Origin: Tribonema minus
Taxonomy: Eukaryota > Sar > Xanthophyceae > Tribonematales > Tribonemataceae
DNA length: 64,000 bases
Assembly: GCA_017506865.1 (NCBI GenBank)
Contig: JAFCMP010000112.1
Coordinates: 1,426,001 to 1,490,000, forward strand
Direction of reading: 5' to 3'
This document shows, in pieces, positions 56,041-64,000 of this stretch. The number at the start of each line of letters is the position of its first letter. Positions within the stretch are counted from its first letter, which is position 1. The position numbers were made by a program, and so were the translations under genes. Below the pieces are notes generated by a model. The model did not search any database. It was not told the DNA's origin and saw nothing but the letters and a program-made list of their open reading frames with translations.

Positions 56041-57015
56041 TGATGGCGTGAATCGATCGCAGGCCTGATGTGTCGACTTGCGATGGCGTGAATCGATCGC
56101 AGGCATGAGTTGTTGACTTGCGTTACTATGACCTTTTAACCGTCCGCCTTAAAGCGCGTGAAGGCACAGTTAAAACAGCGAGCCGTCTGCGCAAAGAGCG
56201 AGAAGGCACATCTAAAATAGCGAGCCCCCCGTAACGATTTGTTACGGCCTTACAATCCATTATCAGTCAGCACCACTAGTAGCGATGCTGCCTTGGCGAT
56301 CGCAGTGGCGTGTATCGATCGCAGGCATGAGTTGTTGACTTGCGTGCCTTTGCGTGCCTTTGACCTTTTGGCCGTCCGCCATAAAGACAGCGAGCCCCCA
56401 GAAAACGATTTGTCACGACCTCACAATTCATCATCAGCTAGTGCTTCAGAATCATACTGTATTCGCTATCGCAGTGGCGTGAATCGATCGCAGGCATGAG
56501 TGCATGAGTTGTTGACTTGCGTCACTTTGACCTTTTGGCCAACCAGAAAAGCGCGAGAAGACACAGCTAAAACAGCGAGCCCCCAGAAACGATGTGTTAC
56601 GGTCTCACAATCCATCATCAGCTAGCGCTACTGAGAGCCACACTGCCTTCGCGATCGCAGTGGCGTGAATCGATCGCAGGTATGAGTTGTTGACTTGCGT
56701 CTCTTTGACCTTTTGGCCGTCCCAAAAAGAGCGAGAAGGCACAGCGAAAACAGCGAGCCCCCAGAAACGATTTGTCAAGCTCGCACAAGTCAAAATCAGC
56801 TAGCGCTACTGTTGGCGAACATCCTACCTTCATTTTGATGGCGTGAATCTATCGCAGGCATGATTTGTCGAATATGCGTCATTTTAACCTTTTGGCAGCC
56901 TGCCTAAAAGGGCGAAAAGGCAGCGCACAATTAAAACAGCGAGCCCAGAAACGACGTGTTAGGCTCGCACAAGCCAATATCACCTAACGCTGCTGTGAGC
57001 GATTCTATCACCTTC
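56040..57015 (+). repeat. Diverged satellite array
   Basis: Five or six units of the 180-bp satellite family, with unit lengths varying roughly 165-190 bp. They share CGTGAATCGATCGCAGGCAT, CTTTTGGCCGTCC and AACAGCGAGCCCCCAGAAAC boxes. More diverged than the 13-14.4 kb block, so older or less homogenised. Confidence 0.85.
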
Positions 57016-57039
57016 ATTGTCGAGGTGGTAGTTTAGCAT

Positions 57040-57490
57040 ACAGCACTTGCGAATAGCAGTTGCAAGGGGCACAAGCGAAGAGCACATGCAAAAAGCACTC
57101 GTGAAGAGCAGTCGCGAAGAGCAGTCGCGAAGAGCAGTTGGAAAGAGCAGATGCAAAGAGCAGATGCAAAGAGCAGTCGCGAAGAGCACGAGCACATTGC
57201 ACACAATTTGCGAAGAGCACCTTTCACGCACCTTGCAAAGAGCACCTTTGACGCACCTTGCGAAGAGCACCTTTGACGCAGCTTGCAAAGGGCACCTCTC
57301 ACGCACTTGCGAAGAGCCTTGCAAAGAGCACATGCACACACTTGCGAATAGCACATGCACACTCTTGCGGAGTGCACATGCAAATAATACCTTTGACGCA
57401 CCTGCGAAGAGCCTTGTGAATAGCACATGCACACTCTTGCGAAGAGCACATGGAAAGAGCACCTTTAACGCACACTGCTGTCCCTTCCAC
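57040..57490 (+). repeat. Diverged 13-bp array
   Basis: Units such as GTCGCGAAGAGCA and CTTGCGAAGAGCA with interruptions (CACCTTTGACGCAC recurs). It closes the third island. Confidence 0.85.
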
Positions 57491-57544
57491 ACTTGAAGTC
57501 GCTGGTGAACTTCAAGTTAGGTTACTTGCACTTCAACATTCATG

Positions 57545-57895
57545 ATGTGATCACAAACCCCCACACTCTCACTGTGCTTCATGTGCTGCAACATCTCAAA
57601 ATGCCACACCTACACTTTCAAAAGCTTTATGAATTTTTTTGTCTGCCTTGAATTTTTTTGAGCTCTCTAGGTTAAAGTCTCACAAAAAGAGACAGTAAGA
57701 TCAGGATGTACCCTGGTTGAAAGTGCCTCGGAATTATTTCTGGTAATATTCAATTAATTAGCATGAATTAAATAACTGTCAGTATTGTCGTATATCCAAA
57801 ATCCTCGCCCAATCCTGGAAAAATAAAATTTTCAGGTTTATCGGGTCGTTACAAATGAAGCTCGGGTAGTTATGTAGACTAGCAAATCAGTAGGG
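57545..57895 (+). repeat. R repeat copy H
   Basis: R repeat in plus orientation; with copy G it flanks the third island as a direct repeat. It ends ~180 nt before the RNase HII start. Confidence 0.9.
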
Positions 57896-58075
57896 CGAAA
57901 TTTTGTAGAGAGTTGAGACTGCAATTGGCAAAGTAGGTAAACACGTGTTTCATGTGTCGTGAATAAAATCTTGGAGCCATAACATACAAGCACTGGAGAC
58001 CGCTGGCAGCCGCTGTGCACTATTTCGTCCATTGAAACACTTGATTCCATTGATTCATTGCATCTGCAAGCGAAA

Positions 58076-58657
58076 ATGAGCATCGTCGGTGTTGATGAGG
58101 TTGGCCGCGGTTGCTTGTATGGCTGTGTAACAGCAGCAGCTATGGTTTTGCCCGAAACATTTCCCGATGAAGGGTACAAGGACATTAAGGATTCGAAGAA
58201 GCTTTCGGCTAAAAAGCGGGCCAAGATGGATCTGTACATCAAAGAGCATGCGATCGCCTACGCTGTCGGCTCTGCGTCAGCAGCAGAAATTGATGCATTG
58301 AATATACAGAATGCAACGTTTCTAGCGATGCACCGAGCTCTAGAGCAGATCGAGCAGCAGACGTCAATCGCAAAGATCATGGTGGACGGCAATCGGTTTC
58401 TGAAGTACAAGCATTATGAGCATGAGTGCATTGTCGGAGGGGACGCCGTTTACAAATCCATATCAGCTGCATCGATTTTGGCAAAAGTGTATAGGGATAC
58501 ATTGATGGAGGAGCGCGTCAAGGCCGACCCTAGACTCAACGTGTACGAGCTGGCCAAGAACAAAGGCTACGGGACAAAAACACACATGGATGCAATCGCT
58601 CAACACGGCATCACTGAGGACCACCGCAAGTCCTTCAAACCCTGTTGTGACTACTGA
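58076..58657 (+). CDS. rnhB: Ribonuclease HII
   Basis: 193 aa. Cleaves the RNA strand of RNA-DNA hybrids, used for primer removal and ribonucleotide repair. Active-site residues visible: D7 and E8 in VDEVGRGCLYG, D104 in MVDGN, and D123 in GGDAVYKSISAASILAKVYRD. The DSKKLSAKKR motif also matches. It is full length for the family (usually ~190-230 aa). The ATG at 58076 was chosen over an upstream TTG. It ends with a 7-nt convergent overlap with the next gene. Confidence 0.92.
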   Translation: MSIVGVDEVGRGCLYGCVTAAAMVLPETFPDEGYKDIKDSKKLSAKKRAKMDLYIKEHAIAYAVGSASAAEIDALNIQNATFLAMHRALEQIEQQTSIAKIMVDGNRFLKYKHYEHECIVGGDAVYKSISAASILAKVYRDTLMEERVKADPRLNVYELAKNKGYGTKTHMDAIAQHGITEDHRKSFKPCCDY

Positions 58658-59607
58658 AGCCCGCCCAGCGACGCCATTAGAGAATCTGCGACCCCAGAAC
58701 TGGCTAGTTTCTGCAACAGCTGAAACGGATCCGACACATCGCCGAGATTAATTTCACCGTTCTGCACCATCTTCAAAAAGTCACGTGCCACGCCTTCCAC
58801 TGCTGCAATTGTATTGTCGTCGACACTGTTGAGGGTCATGAATACTGTTCCGAGCTGCATGCAAATGTCAACAATCTGCTCCTTTGCCTCGCATGTGTCA
58901 AATGCCGCCATCTGATCTGGTCGCACGCACGGCAACCCGTACTGTGTCACGAGCCCCACCGTGTCAGTGATGAAACGCTGAGGCTCGTCGCCAGGATACT
59001 GATGCTTCAATGCATCTGTAAACTGCTCAACCGTGTACTTGGTCAGCGTCTCCATCTCACTAGCTTCGAGCAGTCCAGTCTGCGCGAGCACACTCATGTA
59101 CTGATCCTGTAGTGCCTTGAAAGCATTCATCACGATCGGGCCATCCGGCACGTCCATAGTTGAGAGAGCAGACATGTCCGACGGCGTGTTGCTCAGTAGC
59201 AGCTGCACGGCCTTCTCATTGATTTGCTGAGCGTCAAACTCGAAACCGTTCTCTTGCATGACAGCAGTGCCTGCCTTGTAGAGTTTTGAAATATACTTCC
59301 AACATATGTCTCTATCGGCATCGCTTAGCGATGTAAACACCGTGAACAAATCATCGGCTGACATGACGGACGGCAATACGTTGAATTTGCTGAAGAATGC
59401 GGCGTCCTTGTTGACTATAAACTCCTGTGCCCCCTGGAGAGCGCTCATGAACATGCCTACAACTTTATCATTTCCAGGGTCTACCTCTACCAATGATACA
59501 ACCCAGTCCCTTGCGCTCGTCAGCGACTGAACGTTCGGCACCGTCGCCGCGAGATCTGTCAGAAACATCTCCAAAAGAGCATTAAATTTTATTATATGCT
59601 TGGACAT
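58651..59607 (-). CDS. All-helical hypothetical protein, giant-virus-type
   Basis: 318 aa from ATG 59607 (MSKHIIKFNALLEMFLTDL). The succession FLTDLAATVP, VEVDPGNDKVVGMFMSAL, IVNKDAAFFSKFN and LSDADRDICWKYISKLYKAG resembles a family of short helical proteins frequent in algal giant viruses, here with a longer C-terminus. Function unknown, possibly structural. Confidence 0.5.
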   Translation of the reverse strand: MSKHIIKFNALLEMFLTDLAATVPNVQSLTSARDWVVSLVEVDPGNDKVVGMFMSALQGAQEFIVNKDAAFFSKFNVLPSVMSADDLFTVFTSLSDADRDICWKYISKLYKAGTAVMQENGFEFDAQQINEKAVQLLLSNTPSDMSALSTMDVPDGPIVMNAFKALQDQYMSVLAQTGLLEASEMETLTKYTVEQFTDALKHQYPGDEPQRFITDTVGLVTQYGLPCVRPDQMAAFDTCEAKEQIVDICMQLGTVFMTLNSVDDNTIAAVEGVARDFLKMVQNGEINLGDVSDPFQLLQKLASSGVADSLMASLGGLQ

Positions 59608-59676
59608 GGCTTCTGTTTTGAATACACTACAACATTTTAATTTTGGTCTATGAAACACATTTGAGTCACTCCAAAA

Positions 59677-59689
59677 ATAATATTGACAC
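59677..59689 (+). promoter_or_regulatory. AATAATATTGACA promoter-like motif
   Basis: AATATTG-type motif 18 nt before the ATG at 59707. Confidence 0.45.
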
Positions 59690-59706
59690 AGTGTAACAGC
59701 AGCAGT

Positions 59707-60573
59707 ATGATCAAGGCACTTCTGATAACTACTACGATTGCATTTGGATCTGCTTACATGTATGAAGGTGACCTGACTTATTATGGAGGATCACAACAGG
59801 GCGGAGCGTGCTCTCAGAAATACGTGCCTCCAGGCTACCTCACTGTCGCACTAAATCACAATCAGTTCAATAATGGTTATGGATGCGGCATGTGTCTGAA
59901 CGCATGTATCACGAATAAGCCAAGCGGTGTGGAATGTTTCAAGGCGATTGTAGATAATGCTTGCCCCGAATGCACGCACGGTGACCTCGACCTGGGTGTT
60001 GCGGGAGACGGACGATGGCACGTATCGTGGAGCACGGTCAAGTGTCCTCCAGCTGCACCGATCTTCGACGTACAAGGCTCAAACTTTTGGTACCTCAAGT
60101 TGAAGGTAGAAGGTCAAGGCCCGCTACATAGCGTCAAGGTCAATGAAAAACAAGCAGTGCATACGCCCGACGATTTCTGGGTCATAGAAGACCCCAATGG
60201 TGAACTCGGTTGTCCGCCAACGATAACCTTCACAAGAGCGGACGGCAGCGTTGGACGAGGATGCATGTCTCAAGAGACGCTCCACAAATATGGTGCCGGT
60301 GACTCCAAGTGCACAAACGGCGCCATCGCTTGCAAGGCAAGCATTGTGCCAACGCAAAAGCCGAGCGCACAAGGGTTTGCAGGCAAGTACTGTGAAAACG
60401 GGTTGCGCAGCAGCGATGGCAGAGCGTGCTGCCCTAAGTCGTGCACTAGATGCGGTGGGCAAAACTGCTCCAAGTTGCCGGGCGGAGCAAAAAATTGCTG
60501 CAGGGGGCACATTTTGAGACACTCAAAGCAGGACTGCGAGAAGAGCAAGGCTCCGTGTACAGTGTATCATTGA
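59707..60573 (+). CDS. Secreted expansin-like protein with Cys-rich tail
   Basis: 288 aa. Signal peptide (MIKALLITTTIAFGSA), then a double-psi beta-barrel domain of expansin/endoglucanase-V type: DLTYYGGSQQGGACS, YGCGMCLNAC, and DNACPECTHGDLDLGVAG, whose Asp matches the conserved HxD-like site. A second beta domain with FWYLKLKVEGQGPLHSVKV follows, the usual expansin C-terminal part. The last ~55 residues are Cys-rich (CENGLRSSDGRACCPKSC, CGGQNCSKLPGG, then NCC), a motif style common in stramenopile secreted proteins. It could loosen the host cell wall during entry or exit. Confidence 0.8.
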   Translation: MIKALLITTTIAFGSAYMYEGDLTYYGGSQQGGACSQKYVPPGYLTVALNHNQFNNGYGCGMCLNACITNKPSGVECFKAIVDNACPECTHGDLDLGVAGDGRWHVSWSTVKCPPAAPIFDVQGSNFWYLKLKVEGQGPLHSVKVNEKQAVHTPDDFWVIEDPNGELGCPPTITFTRADGSVGRGCMSQETLHKYGAGDSKCTNGAIACKASIVPTQKPSAQGFAGKYCENGLRSSDGRACCPKSCTRCGGQNCSKLPGGAKNCCRGHILRHSKQDCEKSKAPCTVYH

Positions 60574-61169
60574 TTGTCTAGCACGTAAATCGTGTCACTG
60601 TCGCGCAGCGACTTCAATGTATCATCAGCTTCCAGTATACGCTTGTTGCACAGCCATATCTGCTGCTTTGGCATTGCTTCGAACATCACTGATAACAGAC
60701 GTTGATTGTAGCCAACACTGTTGTGTCTATTGACTGTGAAAACCGTCCTAAGTCCTTCTGCTAAGAACGTTAGCCGGGTCGCTTCACCACCATACTGCAA
60801 GCTCGGGCACTCTCGAGAGTACAGCTTTGGCACATCCACCAGTTGCAGCACATCATCTGTATTGCATTTCACGTTATCTCGCTTATATACTTGTTCGCCT
60901 AGCGAGTTATACAGTTCAAATGTGTTCCACGATCGCTCCGGATAGTATTGATTCACGACTCTTTTGATGACATCGTACACACACTCTTCAAAATGCATCT
61001 TCTCGTTAATCACAGAGCCGTCAGGAAGACGTACAGTCACGGGATACACTGCATCAATGCGCTGCAGGCACTCGTTGAGCCTCTGTGCAGACGCCGAGCA
61101 CATCAATTCATGTCTTGTCCAGACACACATATAAAAATGCGGGCCTCTATAGCACGATACAAGTGTCAT
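60567..61169 (-). CDS. Ubiquitin-like protein, two beta-grasp domains
   Basis: 200 aa from ATG 61169; ATGs at 61130 and 61103 are possible, and a TTTTTATAT box lies near 61137. Two ubiquitin-like segments: YPVTVRLPDGSVINEKMHFEE with later LQLV, and a C-terminal one ending IWLCNKRILEADDTLKSLRDSDTIYVLD, matching the ubiquitin pattern of I..x.K.L.dd.TL...d.IyVl. There is no terminal Gly-Gly, so conjugation is unlikely; an adaptor role mimicking host ubiquitin is possible. It overlaps the expansin gene end by 7 nt. Confidence 0.55.
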   Translation of the reverse strand: MTLVSCYRGPHFYMCVWTRHELMCSASAQRLNECLQRIDAVYPVTVRLPDGSVINEKMHFEECVYDVIKRVVNQYYPERSWNTFELYNSLGEQVYKRDNVKCNTDDVLQLVDVPKLYSRECPSLQYGGEATRLTFLAEGLRTVFTVNRHNSVGYNQRLLSVMFEAMPKQQIWLCNKRILEADDTLKSLRDSDTIYVLDNQ

Positions 61170-61230
61170 CGCAAGCACACTACAACACAAAAGCGTCAAG
61201 TAATGCAATGGTGTCAATCGCTTATATTGA

Positions 61231-63597
61231 TCACACTGCCGGCACTGGAAACTCGCCCTCTGCAATGACACCCGCATCCAACAACATCTGATACCTGCGC
61301 CGATCAATCCTCATACTTGCCAACGGATTTCCCCTCAACGCACGCCTGACATTTGTTTTGAACATGTACTCCTGCGTGCCCTTCTTCACACCATTCTCTT
61401 TTGCGGTCCGGTATGCACGGATCTGTGCCTCGAATAGGGCATCACGTGGATTCCACTCAAACCCGATAGCATCGAGCGCCGCAATCTGATCTGATGTCAA
61501 CCTGTCCTTTTTTGATCGCCAGTGCCTAGTCCAAGACGCCACGTTGTGCCCGTTGAAGACTGTGTCCTTGACACCAGCTTCATTGACCTGCTTGATGATA
61601 CGCAGCTTATCAGCGAATGAGACTTGCACCATCTTGAATTTGATAGTTGCAAACATCACACCTGCCTCCTCCAGCTCAGCAGTCTCCGTGTCGCTGAGCT
61701 GTCCTGCACGATACCTGCTGAGCTGCCTGTGGTACCAGTCTCCAAGTGATCGTCCCTTGTGCTTAGTTATCTGTTTAAGCTGCTTGAATCCGTGTGTGTC
61801 GATGAAGTCCTTGAGCAGAGGAAGCCAGCAACTGGGGTTCCAATTGAGCAGTGTCACGCCGTTGACGTGGTCCTCAACAATCTTCATCACAGACGCACGG
61901 GCAGCCGTTGTTGCTTTTGTGTCCCGCTGTGTGGTTTCTTCGAAAAGATCGTCCGAGATGCAGTGGACGCGCTGCGCACGCTCGATATAGGTGTCCGGGA
62001 ACACTGTAGCGATCTCTTCGGGTGTAGAGAAGACTGCAATGGTGCACGAGTCCTTGCCAGGGTATGTCCGATTGCCACGGTATACACGCTGAATAAATGT
62101 CGCATGGTTTCCGATGCCCATAATTGCGATGCCGTTGATGCACGGGCAATCGAATGAGTCGTTGAGCGTCTGAACAGACACAATGCCGCGGTATTCGCTT
62201 ACTGGTCCCCCCTCAATCCACCGGATGATCTCGGCGCGCCTTGAATGTGGTGTGGTGCCGATGATGAGCTCGAATTTGGCAGTGAACGAAAGACGCTTGA
62301 GTTCCTCCACTATCGCTTCCACGACGATTCTGGCTGGCTCGATGCTGTTGCAGTAGACCAGAGATCGATTGGATCCTCTCCTCACAAACACGGTAGCGGC
62401 GAACTTGGCGAACGCCTTTGGGACGTCCGCAAACGGCGTGTCGTCCAGGTAAGCCGGGAAATAATAGTCTTGCGTAGTGACGAGACCACGATCCTCGGCT
62501 TCCTTCAGCAGCATCGCGCAGCGGTATTCGTCGTTGCATTGGAGGTACGGGCTGATGTACGCCGATGTGCCGGACACTAGCACCACCAGCATGTTCTTCT
62601 CGATGACTGGCACCACCAGCTCCTCCACACAAGGGTAATGCGCTTCATCCACAAAGAAGACGGTGTTGTCGTGATTCATGCAATCCGTCATCGCATCGAC
62701 GACCGCGTTGAAGGAGGTGAACGTCGTGATGTATAGGCGGTGCTTGACCTTTTCGCCTTCATCGTAGTGGTGCTCAAACTCAACGTCTGTCTTGCCGTCC
62801 ATGCTTACGAGTATCACCTCGGCGTTATCTTCAATGTACTTCTTGAAAAGTGCAAATGCTTGTGATGCAGCTGTGCGGCCTGGGCAGGCCAGGATGATGT
62901 TGCGGATTGCTAGGCCATCGAAGAGCTGCTCGGCGGCGAGCATCAGGGTGAATGTCTTGCCACAGCCGGGCGGGTGACCAATGATGCAGGTCGGGACACA
63001 GTCTCCGTACGCCTTCATGACCATGTCGACAGTCTCCAGCTGATAGCCGCGGGGCTCCAGGTCGTTGATGGACTTGGTGGGAAGTTTAGCGTCTGTGGTC
63101 TCGTCCATCTCGGCTTCTCTGCTAAGGAGCTGGTGCTCTGACATGGACACGATCTTATAGTTGTACGGCCTGGCCAGTCGCCCGACCAGATCAGTAGCTG
63201 TTGAAGTGATGCACAGCAGTGACGTACCGAGCTCAACCTTCTCTCGCGCTAAGGTGATCGCTCCCATGAAAGTGGCAATAGCGTTGCAGTCGAGTGCATT
63301 GGCATAGTGTTTGACTTGAAGAAACCGGTAGAAGATGAGCCCTTGAATCATGTAGATTACGATGCCGTCGATACCAATCTCGTATCCAGGTTTCTGGCCG
63401 CCCAGAATACGCGCCTGGATGGCCTCACGGTATGTCAGATACGCTCCGGACGCCACCAGCAACTCCAGAGGAGCCTCGAAGAAGCCGTAAACCCGTTTGA
63501 TGTTTTCATTGAGCGTGTGACCTATCTTGATGTAGATGTCCTGTACACGCTGCCATGACAGCTGCGGCTTGGACCGCTTGACATTGTCGTTGGTCAT
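61231..63597 (-). CDS. SF2 helicase with N-terminal nuclease-like and C-terminal HA domains
   Basis: 788 aa from ATG 63597. The N-terminal ~190 residues carry a PD-(D/E)XK-like pattern (D77 in GIDGIVI; Q94-V-K96 in FLQVKHY), as in Mrr/type III-like restriction enzymes. Helicase core: Walker A GHPPGCGKTF (~residue 205), VDEAH (~315), VLVSGTSAY motif III, SLVYCNS, and QRVYRGNR motif VI. The C-terminal part has helicase-associated (HA) repeats (LTSDQIAALDAIGFEWNPRD), common in stramenopiles. It could act in DNA repair, recombination or defence. The longest frame starts 26 codons further upstream. Confidence 0.82.
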   Translation of the reverse strand: MTNDNVKRSKPQLSWQRVQDIYIKIGHTLNENIKRVYGFFEAPLELLVASGAYLTYREAIQARILGGQKPGYEIGIDGIVIYMIQGLIFYRFLQVKHYANALDCNAIATFMGAITLAREKVELGTSLLCITSTATDLVGRLARPYNYKIVSMSEHQLLSREAEMDETTDAKLPTKSINDLEPRGYQLETVDMVMKAYGDCVPTCIIGHPPGCGKTFTLMLAAEQLFDGLAIRNIILACPGRTAASQAFALFKKYIEDNAEVILVSMDGKTDVEFEHHYDEGEKVKHRLYITTFTSFNAVVDAMTDCMNHDNTVFFVDEAHYPCVEELVVPVIEKNMLVVLVSGTSAYISPYLQCNDEYRCAMLLKEAEDRGLVTTQDYYFPAYLDDTPFADVPKAFAKFAATVFVRRGSNRSLVYCNSIEPARIVVEAIVEELKRLSFTAKFELIIGTTPHSRRAEIIRWIEGGPVSEYRGIVSVQTLNDSFDCPCINGIAIMGIGNHATFIQRVYRGNRTYPGKDSCTIAVFSTPEEIATVFPDTYIERAQRVHCISDDLFEETTQRDTKATTAARASVMKIVEDHVNGVTLLNWNPSCWLPLLKDFIDTHGFKQLKQITKHKGRSLGDWYHRQLSRYRAGQLSDTETAELEEAGVMFATIKFKMVQVSFADKLRIIKQVNEAGVKDTVFNGHNVASWTRHWRSKKDRLTSDQIAALDAIGFEWNPRDALFEAQIRAYRTAKENGVKKGTQEYMFKTNVRRALRGNPLASMRIDRRRYQMLLDAGVIAEGEFPVPAV

Positions 63598-63737
63598 GGT
63601 TTGGCAGGCTTTTGATGAGGGCACACCACAAATTGATTTGAGGTATATATTAAAATTAATCAATTTTAATCGCAAAATATATGTATGCTAGCTGAGCGCA
63701 ATTTTTTTTCTTGCATGTGTTATAAATCGGGTAAGGT

Positions 63738-64000
63738 ATGTACCGTCGCAGGCCTCAGTCGCGTCACGCGCGTCGCGTTTCGAGCACTCCAATGCAGCAC
63801 TCGTTTGTGCCCGGTGCAGCGCAGAATGTCTCACGCGATGTGACTGCGGCACCTGAAGTTGTCGACGACGCCTCAATCAGCGATCGCCTTGTTGACCTTG
63901 AAACTGCTGTTAGTGGGTTCGATTTCCGTTTTTCAGCATTTGAGCAGAATATCTCAAATTTGAGCGCATCCATATCGTCGCTGCATGGCCTCAAAGAGGA
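63738..64000 (+). CDS. 5' part of a gene running off the window
   Basis: ATG at 63738 after a TTATAAATC box; open for 87 codons to the window end with no stop. The N-terminus is basic (MYRRRPQSRHARRVSS), followed by a disordered stretch and a helical segment (RLVDLETAVSGFDFRFSAFEQ). Possibly a coiled-coil or fibre protein. Unrecognised. It is divergent from the helicase gene. Confidence 0.55.
   Translation, partial: MYRRRPQSRHARRVSSTPMQHSFVPGAAQNVSRDVTAAPEVVDDASISDRLVDLETAVSGFDFRFSAFEQNISNLSASISSLHGLKE

Overview
The window reads as part of the genome of a large eukaryotic DNA virus (Nucleocytoviricota-like, probably of an alga or other protist), or a copy of one integrated in its host. Most genes are intronless and tightly packed on both strands, with short AT-rich promoter gaps. 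Recognisable products are typical of such viruses: a gp2.5-type single-strand DNA-binding protein, RNase HII, an SF2 helicase fused to a nuclease-like domain, an MT-A70-like protein with a SWIB domain, a papain-like protease, a stand-alone response regulator, an expansin-like secreted protein, an acetyltransferase, a Pcf11-like zinc-finger protein, and a family of large virion proteins. No major capsid protein, DNA polymerase or packaging ATPase is recognisable here, so the exact family is open. A phaeovirus-like origin is one possibility, suggested by the roughly 50% GC, the repeats, the response regulator and the Fanzor gene, but it is not shown.

Layout. 1-940: inverted repeat island. 1.2-4.0 kb: Fanzor1-type gene with an IS4-transposase-like N-terminus. 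4.5-5.8 kb: HNH homing endonuclease. 6.2-12.2 kb: SSB plus a run of membrane and coiled-coil proteins. 12.35-15.24 kb: large repeat island (R repeat, 13-bp array, seven 180-bp satellite units, 13-bp array, R repeat). 15.4-16.5 kb: acidic protein and GNAT. 16.5-18.4 kb: IS607-type element (tnpA, tnpB). 19.0-26.1 kb: second HNH gene split by a 5'-truncated non-LTR retrotransposon. 26.3-29.2 kb: papain-like protease, Pcf11-like, membrane and possible RNA-triphosphatase genes. 29.2-31.9 kb: gene-poor, with one apparently spliced gene. 31.9-36.8 kb: response regulator, membrane protein, MT-A70/SWIB, coiled coil, and two probable structural proteins. 37.0-37.6 kb: repeat island. 38.3-55.6 kb: four related virion proteins, interrupted by a full-length 9.8-kb copy of the same retrotransposon. 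55.6-57.9 kb: third repeat island. 58.1-64 kb: RNase HII, helical protein, expansin, ubiquitin-like protein, helicase, and a gene running off the end.

The window combines ordinary viral replication, expression and virion genes with an unusually heavy load of mobile DNA: two RuvC-type RNA-guided nuclease genes (Fanzor and TnpB), two HNH endonucleases, and two near-identical retrotransposons. Repeated composite islands separate the gene blocks. Start codons were set to the first plausible ATG, because several of the longest open frames begin at GTG or TTG.
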